From NCBI GenBank assembly GCA_023818965.1, contig JAMWCD010000002.1, forward strand, positions 1-64,000: a DNA stretch of 64,000 bases, given 5' to 3'. Every line of letters starts with the position of its first letter. Positions within the stretch are counted from its first letter, which is position 1. Shown piece by piece: positions 8,617-17,144 of this stretch. Source of the stretch: Candidatus Omnitrophota bacterium (GTDB lineage: Bacteria; Ratteibacteria; UBA8468; B48-G9; DTJG01). Under the pieces are notes generated by a model. It did not search any database. It worked only from the letters and a program-made list of their open reading frames with translations, and was not told the DNA's origin. Made by a program: the position numbers and the translations under genes.

Positions 8617-8937
8617 ATGAATAAAAAAATAATTTATGCTCTCGCGATTCTTTTTATTGTTTTGCTGGCAGGAGCAGGTTGCGGAAAAAAGCACGATATA
8701 GAAGAAAAAGCAAAGGAAACAGGAGCAAAAGTGTTTCAAAAAATGAAAACAACTGCCCATCAGGATAATCTTTTGTATTTAAAAAACAAAATCAATACTT
8801 ATAAGAGGCAAAATGGAAAATATCCTGATTCCTTGCAAAAACTTGTGGATGAAGGATTTATCGATAAAATTCCTGAACCACCAGCAGGGATGCAATATCA
8901 ATATGACCCATCAACAGGTGCAGTAACATTGAAGTAG
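8617..8937 (+). CDS. Small secreted or lipid-anchored protein, pseudopilin-like C-terminus
   Basis: 106 residues from ATG 8617, which follows a strong GGAGGTG (8601-8607); the in-frame ATG at 8590 lacks one. An N-terminal hydrophobic segment ends in LLAGAGC, a possible but imperfect lipobox (Gly at -3), so the cysteine may be lipidated. The C-terminal half (KINTYKRQNGKYPDSLQKL) resembles the short domain found at the end of GspG-like pseudopilins and in many small secreted proteins of uncultured bacteria. The function is unknown. Its TAG stop forms the first bases of the -35 box of the tRNA-Pro promoter. Confidence 0.75.
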   Translation: MNKKIIYALAILFIVLLAGAGCGKKHDIEEKAKETGAKVFQKMKTTAHQDNLLYLKNKINTYKRQNGKYPDSLQKLVDEGFIDKIPEPPAGMQYQYDPSTGAVTLK

Positions 8938-8963
8938 ACATAAAACATAATCTATTGTATAAT
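8935..8963 (+). promoter_or_regulatory. Promoter for tRNA-Pro and probably the genes after it
   Basis: TAGACA (8935-8940), 17 bases, TATAAT (8958-8963), ten bases before the mature tRNA. No other promoter or terminator is apparent before the cohesin-like gene that begins 16 bases after the tRNA. Confidence 0.75.
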
Positions 8964-8973
8964 TTTATTAGTT

Positions 8974-9048
8974 CGGGGCGTGGCTCAGTCCGGCTAGAGC
9001 ATCTGGTTTGGGACCAGAGGGTCCCCAGTTCAAATCTGGGCGCCCCGA
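8974..9048 (+). tRNA. tRNA-Pro (anticodon UGG)
   Basis: Complete cloverleaf: acceptor CGGGGCG/CGCCCCG fully paired, D stem GCTC/GAGC, anticodon stem TCTGG/CCAGA around loop TTTGGGA (anticodon TGG, reading CCA and other Pro codons by wobble), T stem CCCAG/CTGGG with loop TTCAAAT, discriminator A. CCA is not encoded. It lies in the leader of the following secreted-protein operon. Confidence 0.96.
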
Positions 9049-9064
9049 CTTATACGAGAAAACA

Positions 9065-10705
9065 ATGAAAAAATTTTTCTCTCCTTTCCTCGCATTAATA
9101 TGCCTTGTATTTGTACAGAAAATATTTCCAGCAAGTGTTGATATTCCTGGTATTACTATCCAGAATCCTGCATCTCAGCAAACCATTGATGTTAATGTAA
9201 ATTTTTCATCAGAAAAAAAATTTGCTGGCTACCAGTTTACTGTACAGTATAATCAAGAAATTTTAAAGTTACTTGATGTCTATAAGGGCTCTGCGGTTTC
9301 ATCGTTTACAATGATGACAAATACTGGTATACCAGGGACAATAAAAATTGCTGGTTTTGACCCTGGACTTTCTGGAATATCAGGTAGCGGTATCCTTGCA
9401 ACTTTGAGATTCCAGATTATCTCACAGGGTTATTCAAATCTAATTCTTTCTTCTGTAAAACTTTCGGATACATCAGGTCAATCAATTCCATGTTCAACAT
9501 CATCAGGGTATATTAAAGCAGGTGAAGCACAAAAACCACAACCAAAATCAGAAAGCCCTGTATCTGTAGAACCAGAAAAAAAATCATCTACCCCATCTGC
9601 TATTACTCCACAAGTTCAACCAAAACCAATACCCACACCACCAGTACCTGAACCTACTCAACCCAGAGTCAAAGAACCTCCCTTAGAAACAACTGACATT
9701 GACCAATTTCTAAGTATGGAAACTGAACTACTACTTTCCTCAACTGAAAAACAGGAAAAAACAACTTTATTATCAAAACCAGTAAATACTGTCACGCTTC
9801 TTGTGTTTTCTGAATATGGAAAACCAATACCCCCAACAGGTATTACAACATTTACAAAAGGCGATAGGGTAAATTGCTATGTGGAATCTGATATTCTAAT
9901 CAGTGATACAGAAAAGGTTGTTTGTACTGGATGCGAAGGTAAGGGTTCTGCATTTAATACCAGTAAAAACAGTATATCCTTTGTTATAGAAAAGGACTCA
10001 AAAATTGTCTGGAAATGGAAAAAAATACCAGTTGAACCAGGTATCTTAATAGAATCACAAAACCAGGTGGTTTTTGAACCTGTAAAGAAGGAAATTAATA
10101 TCCCTGTAAAAATAAGGTTTTTGGGTGGATTTAATAATAATGTTTTGCTAAAAGCAGAAACAGCACCATTTGATATTGTTTTGTCTGAAACAGAATTAAG
10201 TCCTGAAAAGAAAGAAACAATATTGACTTTGAAAAAAAATAACCAAATTACTGCTGGAAATTATCCTATTTCAATAATTGCTGAATCAAAAGATAAAAAG
10301 TTAAAAACAAGAAAAGACATCAGTATTCTTGTTTATGCGAACATATCAGCAGGTGAAGCAGTAATTGACGAAACAAAAAAAACAGTCAGAATTCCACTAA
10401 TTACAAACGGGAAGTTAGAAAACATTTCAAGTTTTGAGTTCTATTTAACAATTAATGATGACATAAAATTTCTTAAAATTGAGCCATGCCAGCCAGATAT
10501 AAAAATCTTCAGTGGTATTACTCAAAAAGGTAAAATATTGAAAATTAGTGGTGGCCTTGTTCCGCCGTTAAAAACCGATAAAAATCTCTTAGATATCGTA
10601 TTTTCATTTTCAAAGGAATTTAAAAAAGATTCCATTGGTGTCAACAAAGTTTCTCTCTGGAATGAAGATGGTAATCCTTTACCTATTTTTTATCAGATAA
10701 AATGA
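9065..10705 (+). CDS. Secreted protein with cohesin-like domains at both ends
   Basis: 546 residues from ATG 9065; the longer frame from 9008 would start inside the tRNA and is discarded. A signal peptide (residues 1-~22) is followed by a cohesin-like beta-sandwich (~23-150, with FAGYQFTVQYNQEIL), a proline/lysine-rich linker (~156-212), a domain ending CTGCEGKGSAF and IVWKWK (~242-320) that recurs in the protein at 12727, an Ig-like region (~325-430) and a second cohesin-like stretch (~430-546, with ISSFEFYLTINDDIKFLKIE). Cohesins bind dockerins; the next gene encodes a dockerin. No catalytic motif is seen, so a scaffold or adhesion role is inferred. Its TGA overlaps the next ATG. Confidence 0.75.
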   Translation: MKKFFSPFLALICLVFVQKIFPASVDIPGITIQNPASQQTIDVNVNFSSEKKFAGYQFTVQYNQEILKLLDVYKGSAVSSFTMMTNTGIPGTIKIAGFDPGLSGISGSGILATLRFQIISQGYSNLILSSVKLSDTSGQSIPCSTSSGYIKAGEAQKPQPKSESPVSVEPEKKSSTPSAITPQVQPKPIPTPPVPEPTQPRVKEPPLETTDIDQFLSMETELLLSSTEKQEKTTLLSKPVNTVTLLVFSEYGKPIPPTGITTFTKGDRVNCYVESDILISDTEKVVCTGCEGKGSAFNTSKNSISFVIEKDSKIVWKWKKIPVEPGILIESQNQVVFEPVKKEINIPVKIRFLGGFNNNVLLKAETAPFDIVLSETELSPEKKETILTLKKNNQITAGNYPISIIAESKDKKLKTRKDISILVYANISAGEAVIDETKKTVRIPLITNGKLENISSFEFYLTINDDIKFLKIEPCQPDIKIFSGITQKGKILKISGGLVPPLKTDKNLLDIVFSFSKEFKKDSIGVNKVSLWNEDGNPLPIFYQIK

Positions 10706-12654
10706 GAAATACTTTTTCAAAAAAAGTATTATTTCTTGTTTTAATTTCCTTTTTTGCTACTGTTTTTTCATTTTCACAGGCAAAATGGACAATCATGGTT
10801 TATCTCGATGGAGACAATGACCTTGAAAAATATGCAATCAATGATTTTCTTGAAATGGCATCCATTGGTTCAAATTCCCTGGTCAATATAGTTGTGCAAT
10901 TTGATAGAACCCCTGGTTTTGACACACGTTATGGAAATTGGACAAATACTCAAAGATTCAAAGTAACACAGGGGATGGAACCAGTTGTTTCAAGTGCAGT
11001 ACAGGACTGGGGAGATGGTTTTGGTGGAAGGGAAACAAATTCAGGGGATCCAGAAACATTGAAAGATTTTGTATTGTGGGCAAAAAATACATTTCCTGCT
11101 GAACATTATGCTTTGATTTTATGGGATCATGGAGATGGATGGCGTTCAATGGATAGTACTGTGCAGGAAATTGAAAACACGTTAAAGAAATCTGATTTAT
11201 CACAGCAGGAAAGATATAATCTGAAAAAATTTGCTGAACAATTGAAAAGAAAAATTTACTCAAGAAGATACTTAAAAAGCGTTTGCTTTGACAATACATC
11301 AGGAGACGAATTAACAATAAAGGAGGTAAGGCAGGCACTTTCAGATGAAGGTTGTTTTGTTGATATTGTTGCTTTTGATGCGTGTCTAATGGGAATGATA
11401 GAAATTGGTTATGAAATAAGAAATTGTTGTCGCATTATGATTGCATCTGAAGAAGCAATCGAAGTATCGGGCTTTCCATATGATTCCATTCTTTCGGAAA
11501 TTATACAAAACCCTGAAATGACACCCATAGAATTTGCTTCTACAATTGTTCAAAAATACGGTGAATATTATGGAGCATTTGGGACAAATACTCTTTCAGC
11601 AATTGACCTGTCATTGATGAATTTGCTTTATTCAAGTATTGAAAATGCATGCAATACTGCTATAAACTTGAACAATCAGTGGATTTATTTTTATTTGGCA
11701 ATGCAATCAACACGAAAATACGATGATGTTGATTACAAAGATTTTAAGGACTTTATATTGTTTTCAGCAAATAATGTATCAAACCAGGATCTTGCTGAAC
11801 AATTGAATGACATTATAAGTGTTGTTAATTCAATGATAATTGCTAATTATGGTTATGGCAATGGTTTCTCAATATATCTACCAGAAAAACAAAATGGAAT
11901 AGATGCAAATTACAATTCAGAAAATCTTGAATTTGCATCTGGTATATGGAAAGAGTTTCTTAAAAATCTTTTTTCTTCTGATGTAACATGTGGTTTCAGT
12001 ATCCTTTTATATGAAAACTTTTCAGACGGTATGCCAGATGACTGGACAATTATTGATGGAAACAATGATGGAAAAACATGGACAACATCAAATCCCAAAA
12101 ATAGATATATACAGGAGATGGAAAATCCTTTTGCAATCGTAGACAGCGATTGGGCTGGAAGAATATGGATGAATGAACAATTGATTACAAAAACAATCAA
12201 AGTAGATGGCTCAAAAAAAATATTTCTCACACAAAAACAGTTTTTCAATTCTTATGGTTCAGAAATAGCAAGTATTGATATCAGTGTTGATGATGGGCCA
12301 TGGCAAAATATTGCAAAATATCAGTATCAGGATGTTCGTGGAGAATCAATATTTTTATTGAACCCATATATCAATACGAACAATATTGCTCAAATAAAAA
12401 TCAGATGGAATTATCAAAACGCTTTTGATGCATTTTACTGGGCAATAGATGATATTTACATCCTTCAAGAAGGAATAACAAAAGGCGATATTTCCAAGGA
12501 TGGATTACTGGATATCTCAGATGTAATTTTATGTTTGAGGATGGCAATATCCCTTGATCCTGTTGACCTTGAAACAGCTGATATGAATAATGATGGAGTT
12601 GTAGATATTTCAGATGTAATTTTGATATTAAGGAAAGCAATAGGACTTGATTGA
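10702..12654 (+). CDS. Secreted clostripain-type (C11) cysteine protease with dockerin
   Basis: 650 residues with a signal peptide (about 1-26, ending FSFSQA). The C11 core has the catalytic histidine in ILWDHGDGW (around residue 142) and the catalytic cysteine in FDACLMGMIEIG (around 227). A jelly-roll or choice-of-anchor-J-like domain (~430-590, YENFSDGMPDDWTIIDG) follows. The C-terminus (~594-650) is a type I-like dockerin with two calcium-binding loops, DISKDGLLDISD and DMNNDGVVDISD. Clostripains cleave after Arg or Lys; specificity here is not certain. The dockerin should dock the enzyme onto a cohesin, and cohesin-like domains lie in the genes on both sides. No terminator follows; the next gene has its own promoter. 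Confidence 0.88.
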   Translation: MRNTFSKKVLFLVLISFFATVFSFSQAKWTIMVYLDGDNDLEKYAINDFLEMASIGSNSLVNIVVQFDRTPGFDTRYGNWTNTQRFKVTQGMEPVVSSAVQDWGDGFGGRETNSGDPETLKDFVLWAKNTFPAEHYALILWDHGDGWRSMDSTVQEIENTLKKSDLSQQERYNLKKFAEQLKRKIYSRRYLKSVCFDNTSGDELTIKEVRQALSDEGCFVDIVAFDACLMGMIEIGYEIRNCCRIMIASEEAIEVSGFPYDSILSEIIQNPEMTPIEFASTIVQKYGEYYGAFGTNTLSAIDLSLMNLLYSSIENACNTAINLNNQWIYFYLAMQSTRKYDDVDYKDFKDFILFSANNVSNQDLAEQLNDIISVVNSMIIANYGYGNGFSIYLPEKQNGIDANYNSENLEFASGIWKEFLKNLFSSDVTCGFSILLYENFSDGMPDDWTIIDGNNDGKTWTTSNPKNRYIQEMENPFAIVDSDWAGRIWMNEQLITKTIKVDGSKKIFLTQKQFFNSYGSEIASIDISVDDGPWQNIAKYQYQDVRGESIFLLNPYINTNNIAQIKIRWNYQNAFDAFYWAIDDIYILQEGITKGDISKDGLLDISDVILCLRMAISLDPVDLETADMNNDGVVDISDVILILRKAIGLD

Positions 12655-12659
12655 AAAAT

Positions 12660-12687
12660 TTGACAAAAATAAACCGTTTGTTATAAT
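12660..12687 (+). promoter_or_regulatory. Consensus promoter of the large surface-protein gene
   Basis: TTGACA (12660-12665), 16 bases, TATAAT (12682-12687): both hexamers are perfect. It starts six bases after the protease stop codon. A strong AAAGGAGG (12713-12720) and ATG 12727 follow, so this gene is expected to be highly expressed. Confidence 0.85.
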
Positions 12688-12726
12688 TAAACTTGGCAGA
12701 TGTTTTGAAACAAAAGGAGGATTTGT

Positions 12727-15700
12727 ATGAAAAGAATATTAGCATTAGCAGGTTTAGTCCTATTTGCATGTGCAAGTGCTTTTGCAGTGACTGTTTCCAT
12801 CCCGAATACAAATGTTAATCCAGGCACAACAACAGTCCAGATTCCAGTAAATATTGATAATGCAACAGGAGTTGCAGGTTTTCAGTTTACAGTGACATTT
12901 GATAATAGTGTTCTAAATGCCACAGGCGCGACTACTGGTTCATTAACAAGTGGATGGTTCTTACAGGTCAATACACAAACAGCAGGACAGATATCAGTCA
13001 TTGGTGCAACATCAAGCCCCTTGACTGGTGGTTCTGGCAGTCTTTGCACGTTACAGTTTAATGTTGTTGGTACTCCTGCAAGTTCAACAAATTTGCATTT
13101 CTCATTAAGTAAATTATCAGATTTCAATGCTCAACAGATTTCTCATACCGCAAACGATGGATTATTTCACATCAATGGTTATTCAATTTCAGGTAAAGTA
13201 ACACTCGTAGGTGGAACAGGACAGGTAACAAATGTTGTTTTAACATTGAATCAGGTGGCAGTAAAAAGTACGACAAATCCAAATGCTCAGGGAAATTATA
13301 GTTTCACTGATTTAGCACCTGGTGATTATGAAATAACTCCTTCCTTAAATGGTTATGCTTTTACACCAGCAACAAGAAATGTTACGGTTTCAAATGCTAA
13401 TGTTACAGGACAGAATTTTACTGGCAATGCACTTGGCTCTGTTTCTGGAACAATAACATACTTGGGAACTCAAACAGGAACAATTCATATTGGTCTTTTT
13501 ACATCCAGTACTTTTACAGGACAACCTGCTTACGGAACAACCATAACAAGTCCAGGTGCGTATCAAATTCAAAATGTTGCTCCTGGAACATATTATGCTG
13601 CTGCCTTTATGGATGTCAATGGCAGTGGACAATGGGAACAGGCAACAGAACCATCTGGCACATATTCAGGAAACCCATTTACTCTCTCTGCTGGGCAAAA
13701 CAAAACAGGAGTAAATATTACATTGAAAGAACCATTAACACTTGATGTAATTTCTGCTCACGGTTCTCCAAATCCTTCAGTGGGACAGCATGTTTATTAC
13801 ACAGGTGATTCAGTAACTGCCTCAGTTACATCCCCTGTTTCAGGACCAGCAGGAACACGTTATGTTTGCACGGGCTGGACTGGTACTGGCAGTGTTCCTG
13901 CAACAGGTTCAACAACAAGTACAACGTTCACAATAAATCAAAATTCAACAATCACATGGAACTGGAAAACTCAGTATCAATTGACATATAGTGCAGACCC
14001 TGCCGCAGGAGGAACAGTTGCAGTAAGTCCTACAGCAACTGGAAACTGGTATGATGAAAACACCCCTATTACACTAACAGCAACACCAAAAACAAACTAT
14101 GTCTTCCTTTACTGGATTGTTGATGGACAACAGCAGGGAAACAATCCTACTTTAAATCTTAGCATGAATGCTTCTCATAATGTAGTGGCAAAATTTGCAT
14201 TAAATCAACCTGTGTTAAATGTAAATCCAACTTCGGTTCAATTCTATTTCAATATCAATGTTGATGAAACAACAAAAGAGACAGATATTACAATAAAAAA
14301 TACAGGAAGTGGTGCAGGAACCCTTAACTGGGAAATTAATCCAGCAAACATTGTTTATCAACAGGGTACTGGATGGATAACTGTGTACCAGGATAAAAAT
14401 GGAACTATTTCTGGTTCATTGCCTGCTGGTGCATCAGAAACAGTGATTCTTCAGGTTGACCGATCAGGTTTACAAACAGGAGTTTATAATGCAACTGTAC
14501 CTGTAACATCAAATGGTGGAAATGCAAATATTTCTGTTAAAATGATTATCAACCAGTCGCCCATAGCGCAGGCAATAAGCCCTGAAGATGAAATCACTGT
14601 TGAAACAGCGGTTGAATTTAATGCAAAGTTCACCAGTTTCGCAGGCACAATTACTCGTTCAGAATGGAATATTTATGATATGGGTATGATGGGAAAAACG
14701 TTTCCTTCTCCATTAAAAACAATTGAGTTATCAGGAACAACAAACAAAATTGTTCTTCCGATCGCGATGTTTAAACAAGGACATCAATACTACTGGACAG
14801 TACAGTGCTGGGATTCTTATGGTGAAGAATCTGACACCAGTGGAGAATATTTCTCTATCTCTATTAATGAAGAAAAACTTTCTCCAACCACAATTAACCC
14901 TGGTGAATCAAGCCAGGTGACACTTCCAGACAGCACTACTGGAGAAACAGCACTTGTAACACTTGCTTCTGATGAAGGTATCCTTAGAATTACTCCTTTA
15001 AAGGTTTCTGATTTCCCTGGCGCATCCAGTGTATTTGCCAATCTTTTTGATATAAGGGTAGAAAATATTACTGCAGGAGCAACTGCACTAATCATTTTCG
15101 AAGTTCCAGGGTCTTATTCAACATGGCTGAAATATAGATACGATAATGAAAACCAGGAATGGACTGTTGTTTCAATACCTTCCACACAAGACAGTGAAGG
15201 TAACTATGCAAAACTCAGTGACGGTAATCCTGGATATACAAAGGTCGAACTCCAGTTAAAAGATGGCGGAAAATACGATGCAGATGGTATTGAGAACGGT
15301 GTTATTTCCGACCCATCGGGTTCTGGCGCAACTGGTGGAATAGCGCAGGTAAAAGGTGGTGGAGGTGGATGCTTTATTGCAACAGCTGCGTTTGGCTCAT
15401 ATCAAGAAAAACATGTATGGATTTTAAGACAATTCAGGGATAAGTATCTGTTAACCAACCCAATCGGCAAAGCATTTGTGAAATGGTACTACAAACACAG
15501 TCCAAAATATGCTTCTATCATTGCTCAAAATGAATTGCTAAGGGCAATTGTAAGAGTTGCGTTATTACCACTTTACGGCATTGCCCTGATCACCTTAAAA
15601 TTCAGTGCAATGTTCTGGCTGTTGCTTTCTGCGATTCTGGTATCGCTCTTCATAAGGAGGAAAATGATGAAAAAAATCATGCTTCCCCTGATCATCTGTG

Positions 15701-16527
15701 GACTGCTACTTGTTTCAAGTCAGGCATTTGCCTATGATTTTAATTTGTTCAAGCCAGCAAATGGAGAACAAAATTTTTTGATTAACCATTCAAGCCAAAC
15801 ATTGAAATCAGGTTCATATCAGTTTGATGCCTTTTATTCTTTCACAGATGAGGTTTCAAAAGCAAAAATATCAGGTAAAACACAGACACTTGTTGAAGAC
15901 CAGCATCTCCTCATAATGGGTCTGGCTTATGGAATAAATGATAAACTCACCATAGGTGCTGATTTACCCATCGTTATCAGTCAGGGCACAAAACTTCCTT
16001 CAAGTATTATTGATGTGAAAGATAATGGCATTGGGAACCTCACTGTTTATGGAAAGTACAAATTCTTTGGTGGTAAAGATCAGATGGGAGTTGCTATTGT
16101 TCCCTTTATTGGTTTCGATACCGGAGATGAAAAAAATTTTGTGAGCGCAGATTCAACTGTTTTAGGAGTCAAACTTGTCGTTGACAGAAACTGGTGTAAT
16201 CATTCATTTTTGACCCTTAATATTGGTGTAAGCCATCAGAATAAAGAAGAAATAGGGCAGATAAAAGTTAGTAATGCCATTCTTTTTGGTCTTGGCTATA
16301 CGCAACTACTGCCAAATGAAAAAACATATGCAACAATTGAAATTACAGGAAGAAGTGATAATGGATTTTTTGAAGGTGGAAAAAGTGTCCCAATAGAAGC
16401 AGTTGGCTCTATTTCACACCTGCTTGGTAAAAAAACAAAATGGTACATTGGTTTAGGTAGTTCAATAAACGATGGATATTGTACTCCAAATTTCAGAGCA
16501 TTTACTGGCATCAGAGTAGGTTTCTAA
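12727..16527 (+). CDS. Multidomain cohesin/CFI-box surface protein, joined in frame to an outer-membrane barrel
   Basis: The open frame is 1266 codons but looks like two proteins. Part one (residues 1-979) has a signal peptide (1-~20), a cohesin-like domain (~21-145), two carboxypeptidase-regulatory-like folds (~150-335), a domain shared with the 9065 protein (~340-415, TGWTGTGSVPATGS), an InlB B-type repeat (~416-495), a BACON-like domain (~497-612), an Ig/FN3-like domain (~612-710), a choice-of-anchor-U-like domain (~730-870) and, from residue 882, a CFI-box C-terminal domain (CFIATAAFGS) with a TM helix and basic RRK end, a membrane or surface anchor. Part two, from residue 980, has its own signal peptide and barrel (separate entry). 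Reading through would bury a signal peptide in mid-chain, so a lost stop codon or frameshift is likely. Confidence 0.75.
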   Translation: MKRILALAGLVLFACASAFAVTVSIPNTNVNPGTTTVQIPVNIDNATGVAGFQFTVTFDNSVLNATGATTGSLTSGWFLQVNTQTAGQISVIGATSSPLTGGSGSLCTLQFNVVGTPASSTNLHFSLSKLSDFNAQQISHTANDGLFHINGYSISGKVTLVGGTGQVTNVVLTLNQVAVKSTTNPNAQGNYSFTDLAPGDYEITPSLNGYAFTPATRNVTVSNANVTGQNFTGNALGSVSGTITYLGTQTGTIHIGLFTSSTFTGQPAYGTTITSPGAYQIQNVAPGTYYAAAFMDVNGSGQWEQATEPSGTYSGNPFTLSAGQNKTGVNITLKEPLTLDVISAHGSPNPSVGQHVYYTGDSVTASVTSPVSGPAGTRYVCTGWTGTGSVPATGSTTSTTFTINQNSTITWNWKTQYQLTYSADPAAGGTVAVSPTATGNWYDENTPITLTATPKTNYVFLYWIVDGQQQGNNPTLNLSMNASHNVVAKFALNQPVLNVNPTSVQFYFNINVDETTKETDITIKNTGSGAGTLNWEINPANIVYQQGTGWITVYQDKNGTISGSLPAGASETVILQVDRSGLQTGVYNATVPVTSNGGNANISVKMIINQSPIAQAISPEDEITVETAVEFNAKFTSFAGTITRSEWNIYDMGMMGKTFPSPLKTIELSGTTNKIVLPIAMFKQGHQYYWTVQCWDSYGEESDTSGEYFSISINEEKLSPTTINPGESSQVTLPDSTTGETALVTLASDEGILRITPLKVSDFPGASSVFANLFDIRVENITAGATALIIFEVPGSYSTWLKYRYDNENQEWTVVSIPSTQDSEGNYAKLSDGNPGYTKVELQLKDGGKYDADGIENGVISDPSGSGATGGIAQVKGGGGGCFIATAAFGSYQEKHVWILRQFRDKYLLTNPIGKAFVKWYYKHSPKYASIIAQNELLRAIVRVALLPLYGIALITLKFSAMFWLLLSAILVSLFIRRKMMKKIMLPLIICGLLLVSSQAFAYDFNLFKPANGEQNFLINHSSQTLKSGSYQFDAFYSFTDEVSKAKISGKTQTLVEDQHLLIMGLAYGINDKLTIGADLPIVISQGTKLPSSIIDVKDNGIGNLTVYGKYKFFGGKDQMGVAIVPFIGFDTGDEKNFVSADSTVLGVKLVVDRNWCNHSFLTLNIGVSHQNKEEIGQIKVSNAILFGLGYTQLLPNEKTYATIEITGRSDNGFFEGGKSVPIEAVGSISHLLGKKTKWYIGLGSSINDGYCTPNFRAFTGIRVGF
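15654..15667 (+). promoter_or_regulatory. Internal Shine-Dalgarno and fusion junction
   Basis: AAGGAGG (15654-15660) precedes ATG 15664 and ATG 15667. It sits exactly where the upstream protein's basic tail (RRK) should end. With three A residues instead of four at 15661-15664 the upstream frame would read AGG AGG AAA TGA and stop, giving the ATGA overlap seen at other gene joints here. The four-A run therefore fuses the frames. Confidence 0.65.
15667..16527 (+). CDS. Probable separate outer-membrane beta-barrel protein
   Basis: Read from ATG 15667 (six bases after AAGGAGG) this is a 286-residue precursor: signal peptide MKKIMLPLIICGLLLVSS with an AFA cleavage site, then amphipathic beta-strands (LLIMGLAYGINDKLTIGADL, IGNLTVYGKYKFFG, YIGLGSSIND) and a C-terminal phenylalanine (RVGF) as in substrates of the BAM assembly machine. 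The pattern resembles transporter-type or phenol-degradation-type barrels of unknown function. It is in frame with the preceding surface-protein gene without a stop codon, but its own ribosome binding site and signal peptide argue for independent translation. A strong terminator follows. Confidence 0.65.
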   Translation: MKKIMLPLIICGLLLVSSQAFAYDFNLFKPANGEQNFLINHSSQTLKSGSYQFDAFYSFTDEVSKAKISGKTQTLVEDQHLLIMGLAYGINDKLTIGADLPIVISQGTKLPSSIIDVKDNGIGNLTVYGKYKFFGGKDQMGVAIVPFIGFDTGDEKNFVSADSTVLGVKLVVDRNWCNHSFLTLNIGVSHQNKEEIGQIKVSNAILFGLGYTQLLPNEKTYATIEITGRSDNGFFEGGKSVPIEAVGSISHLLGKKTKWYIGLGSSINDGYCTPNFRAFTGIRVGF

Positions 16528-16553
16528 ATAAATTTTTGGTGCAGGATAATGGC

Positions 16554-16585
16554 AAAGACCCCGGGGAAGCCGGGGTCTTTCTTTT
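16554..16585 (+). terminator. Rho-independent terminator
   Basis: A perfect 11-bp stem AAAGACCCCGG / CCGGGGTCTTT with a five-base loop (GGAAG), followed by CTTTT. It ends the surface-protein/barrel transcript and separates it from the promoter at 16598. The A tract on its 5' side could also support termination from the other strand. Confidence 0.93.
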
Positions 16586-16597
16586 CTAAATCTTTTT

Positions 16598-16626
16598 TTG
16601 ACCTTTTTCAATTTTTCCAGTAAAAT
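16598..16626 (+). promoter_or_regulatory. Promoter of the leuD-like / isocitrate dehydrogenase / purA operon
   Basis: TTGACC (16598-16603), 17 bases, TAAAAT (16621-16626); GGAGG at 16636-16640 and ATG 16647 follow. Confidence 0.65.
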
Positions 16627-16646
16627 AATATCTTTGGAGGTGCCAT

Positions 16647-17144
16647 ATGATTATCAATGGTAAAGTTCATAAGTTTGGCGATGATATTAACACTGACTAC
16701 ATTATATCGGGCAGGTACAAGTTTAAGACACTTGATATGAATGAACTGGCAACACATATTTTTGAAGACATCGACCCTGATTTTTATAAAAAATTGTCTC
16801 CTGGTGATTTTATTGTCGCAGGAAATAATTTTGGCTGTGGTTCTTCAAGGGAACAGGCAGTGTTAGCATTGAAACATGCAAAGATCGGTGCCATCATTGC
16901 AAAAAGTTTTGCAAGGATATTTTTTAGAAATGGAATAAATGTTGGTCTTATTCTTATTGAAGCAGATACAGATAGAATTTCCCAAAACGATGAACTTAAA
17001 ATAGATCTTGTAAACGGGAAAATTGTAAACAAAACAAAAAATGAAACAATCGAAATCAAACCATTGCCTGAATTTCTACTGAATATCATCAAAGAAGGCG
17101 GTGTCATCAATTATTTAAAAAAACACGGAGATTTTCAGATATGA
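16647..17144 (+). CDS. LeuD/aconitase-type hydro-lyase small subunit, substrate uncertain
   Basis: 165 residues, the short archaeal-type small subunit (swivel domain) of the isopropylmalate isomerase/homoaconitase family. The family motifs [10 protein letters not shown] and [19 protein letters not shown] are intact. The substrate loop after DINTDYII reads SGRYKFKT, unlike AARYLNTT in the second LeuD of this window (36425), so the substrates probably differ. It overlaps the isocitrate dehydrogenase gene by four bases, which suggests it helps make isocitrate (an aconitase-like role) rather than isopropylmalate. The large Fe-S subunit is not adjacent; it would have to be the LeuC at 36913 or one outside the window. 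Confidence 0.75.
   Translation: MIINGKVHKFGDDINTDYIISGRYKFKTLDMNELATHIFEDIDPDFYKKLSPGDFIVAGNNFGCGSSREQAVLALKHAKIGAIIAKSFARIFFRNGINVGLILIEADTDRISQNDELKIDLVNGKIVNKTKNETIEIKPLPEFLLNIIKEGGVINYLKKHGDFQI

Noticed and set aside
9008-9064. Upstream start of the cohesin-like gene
   Set aside because: It lies inside tRNA-Pro.
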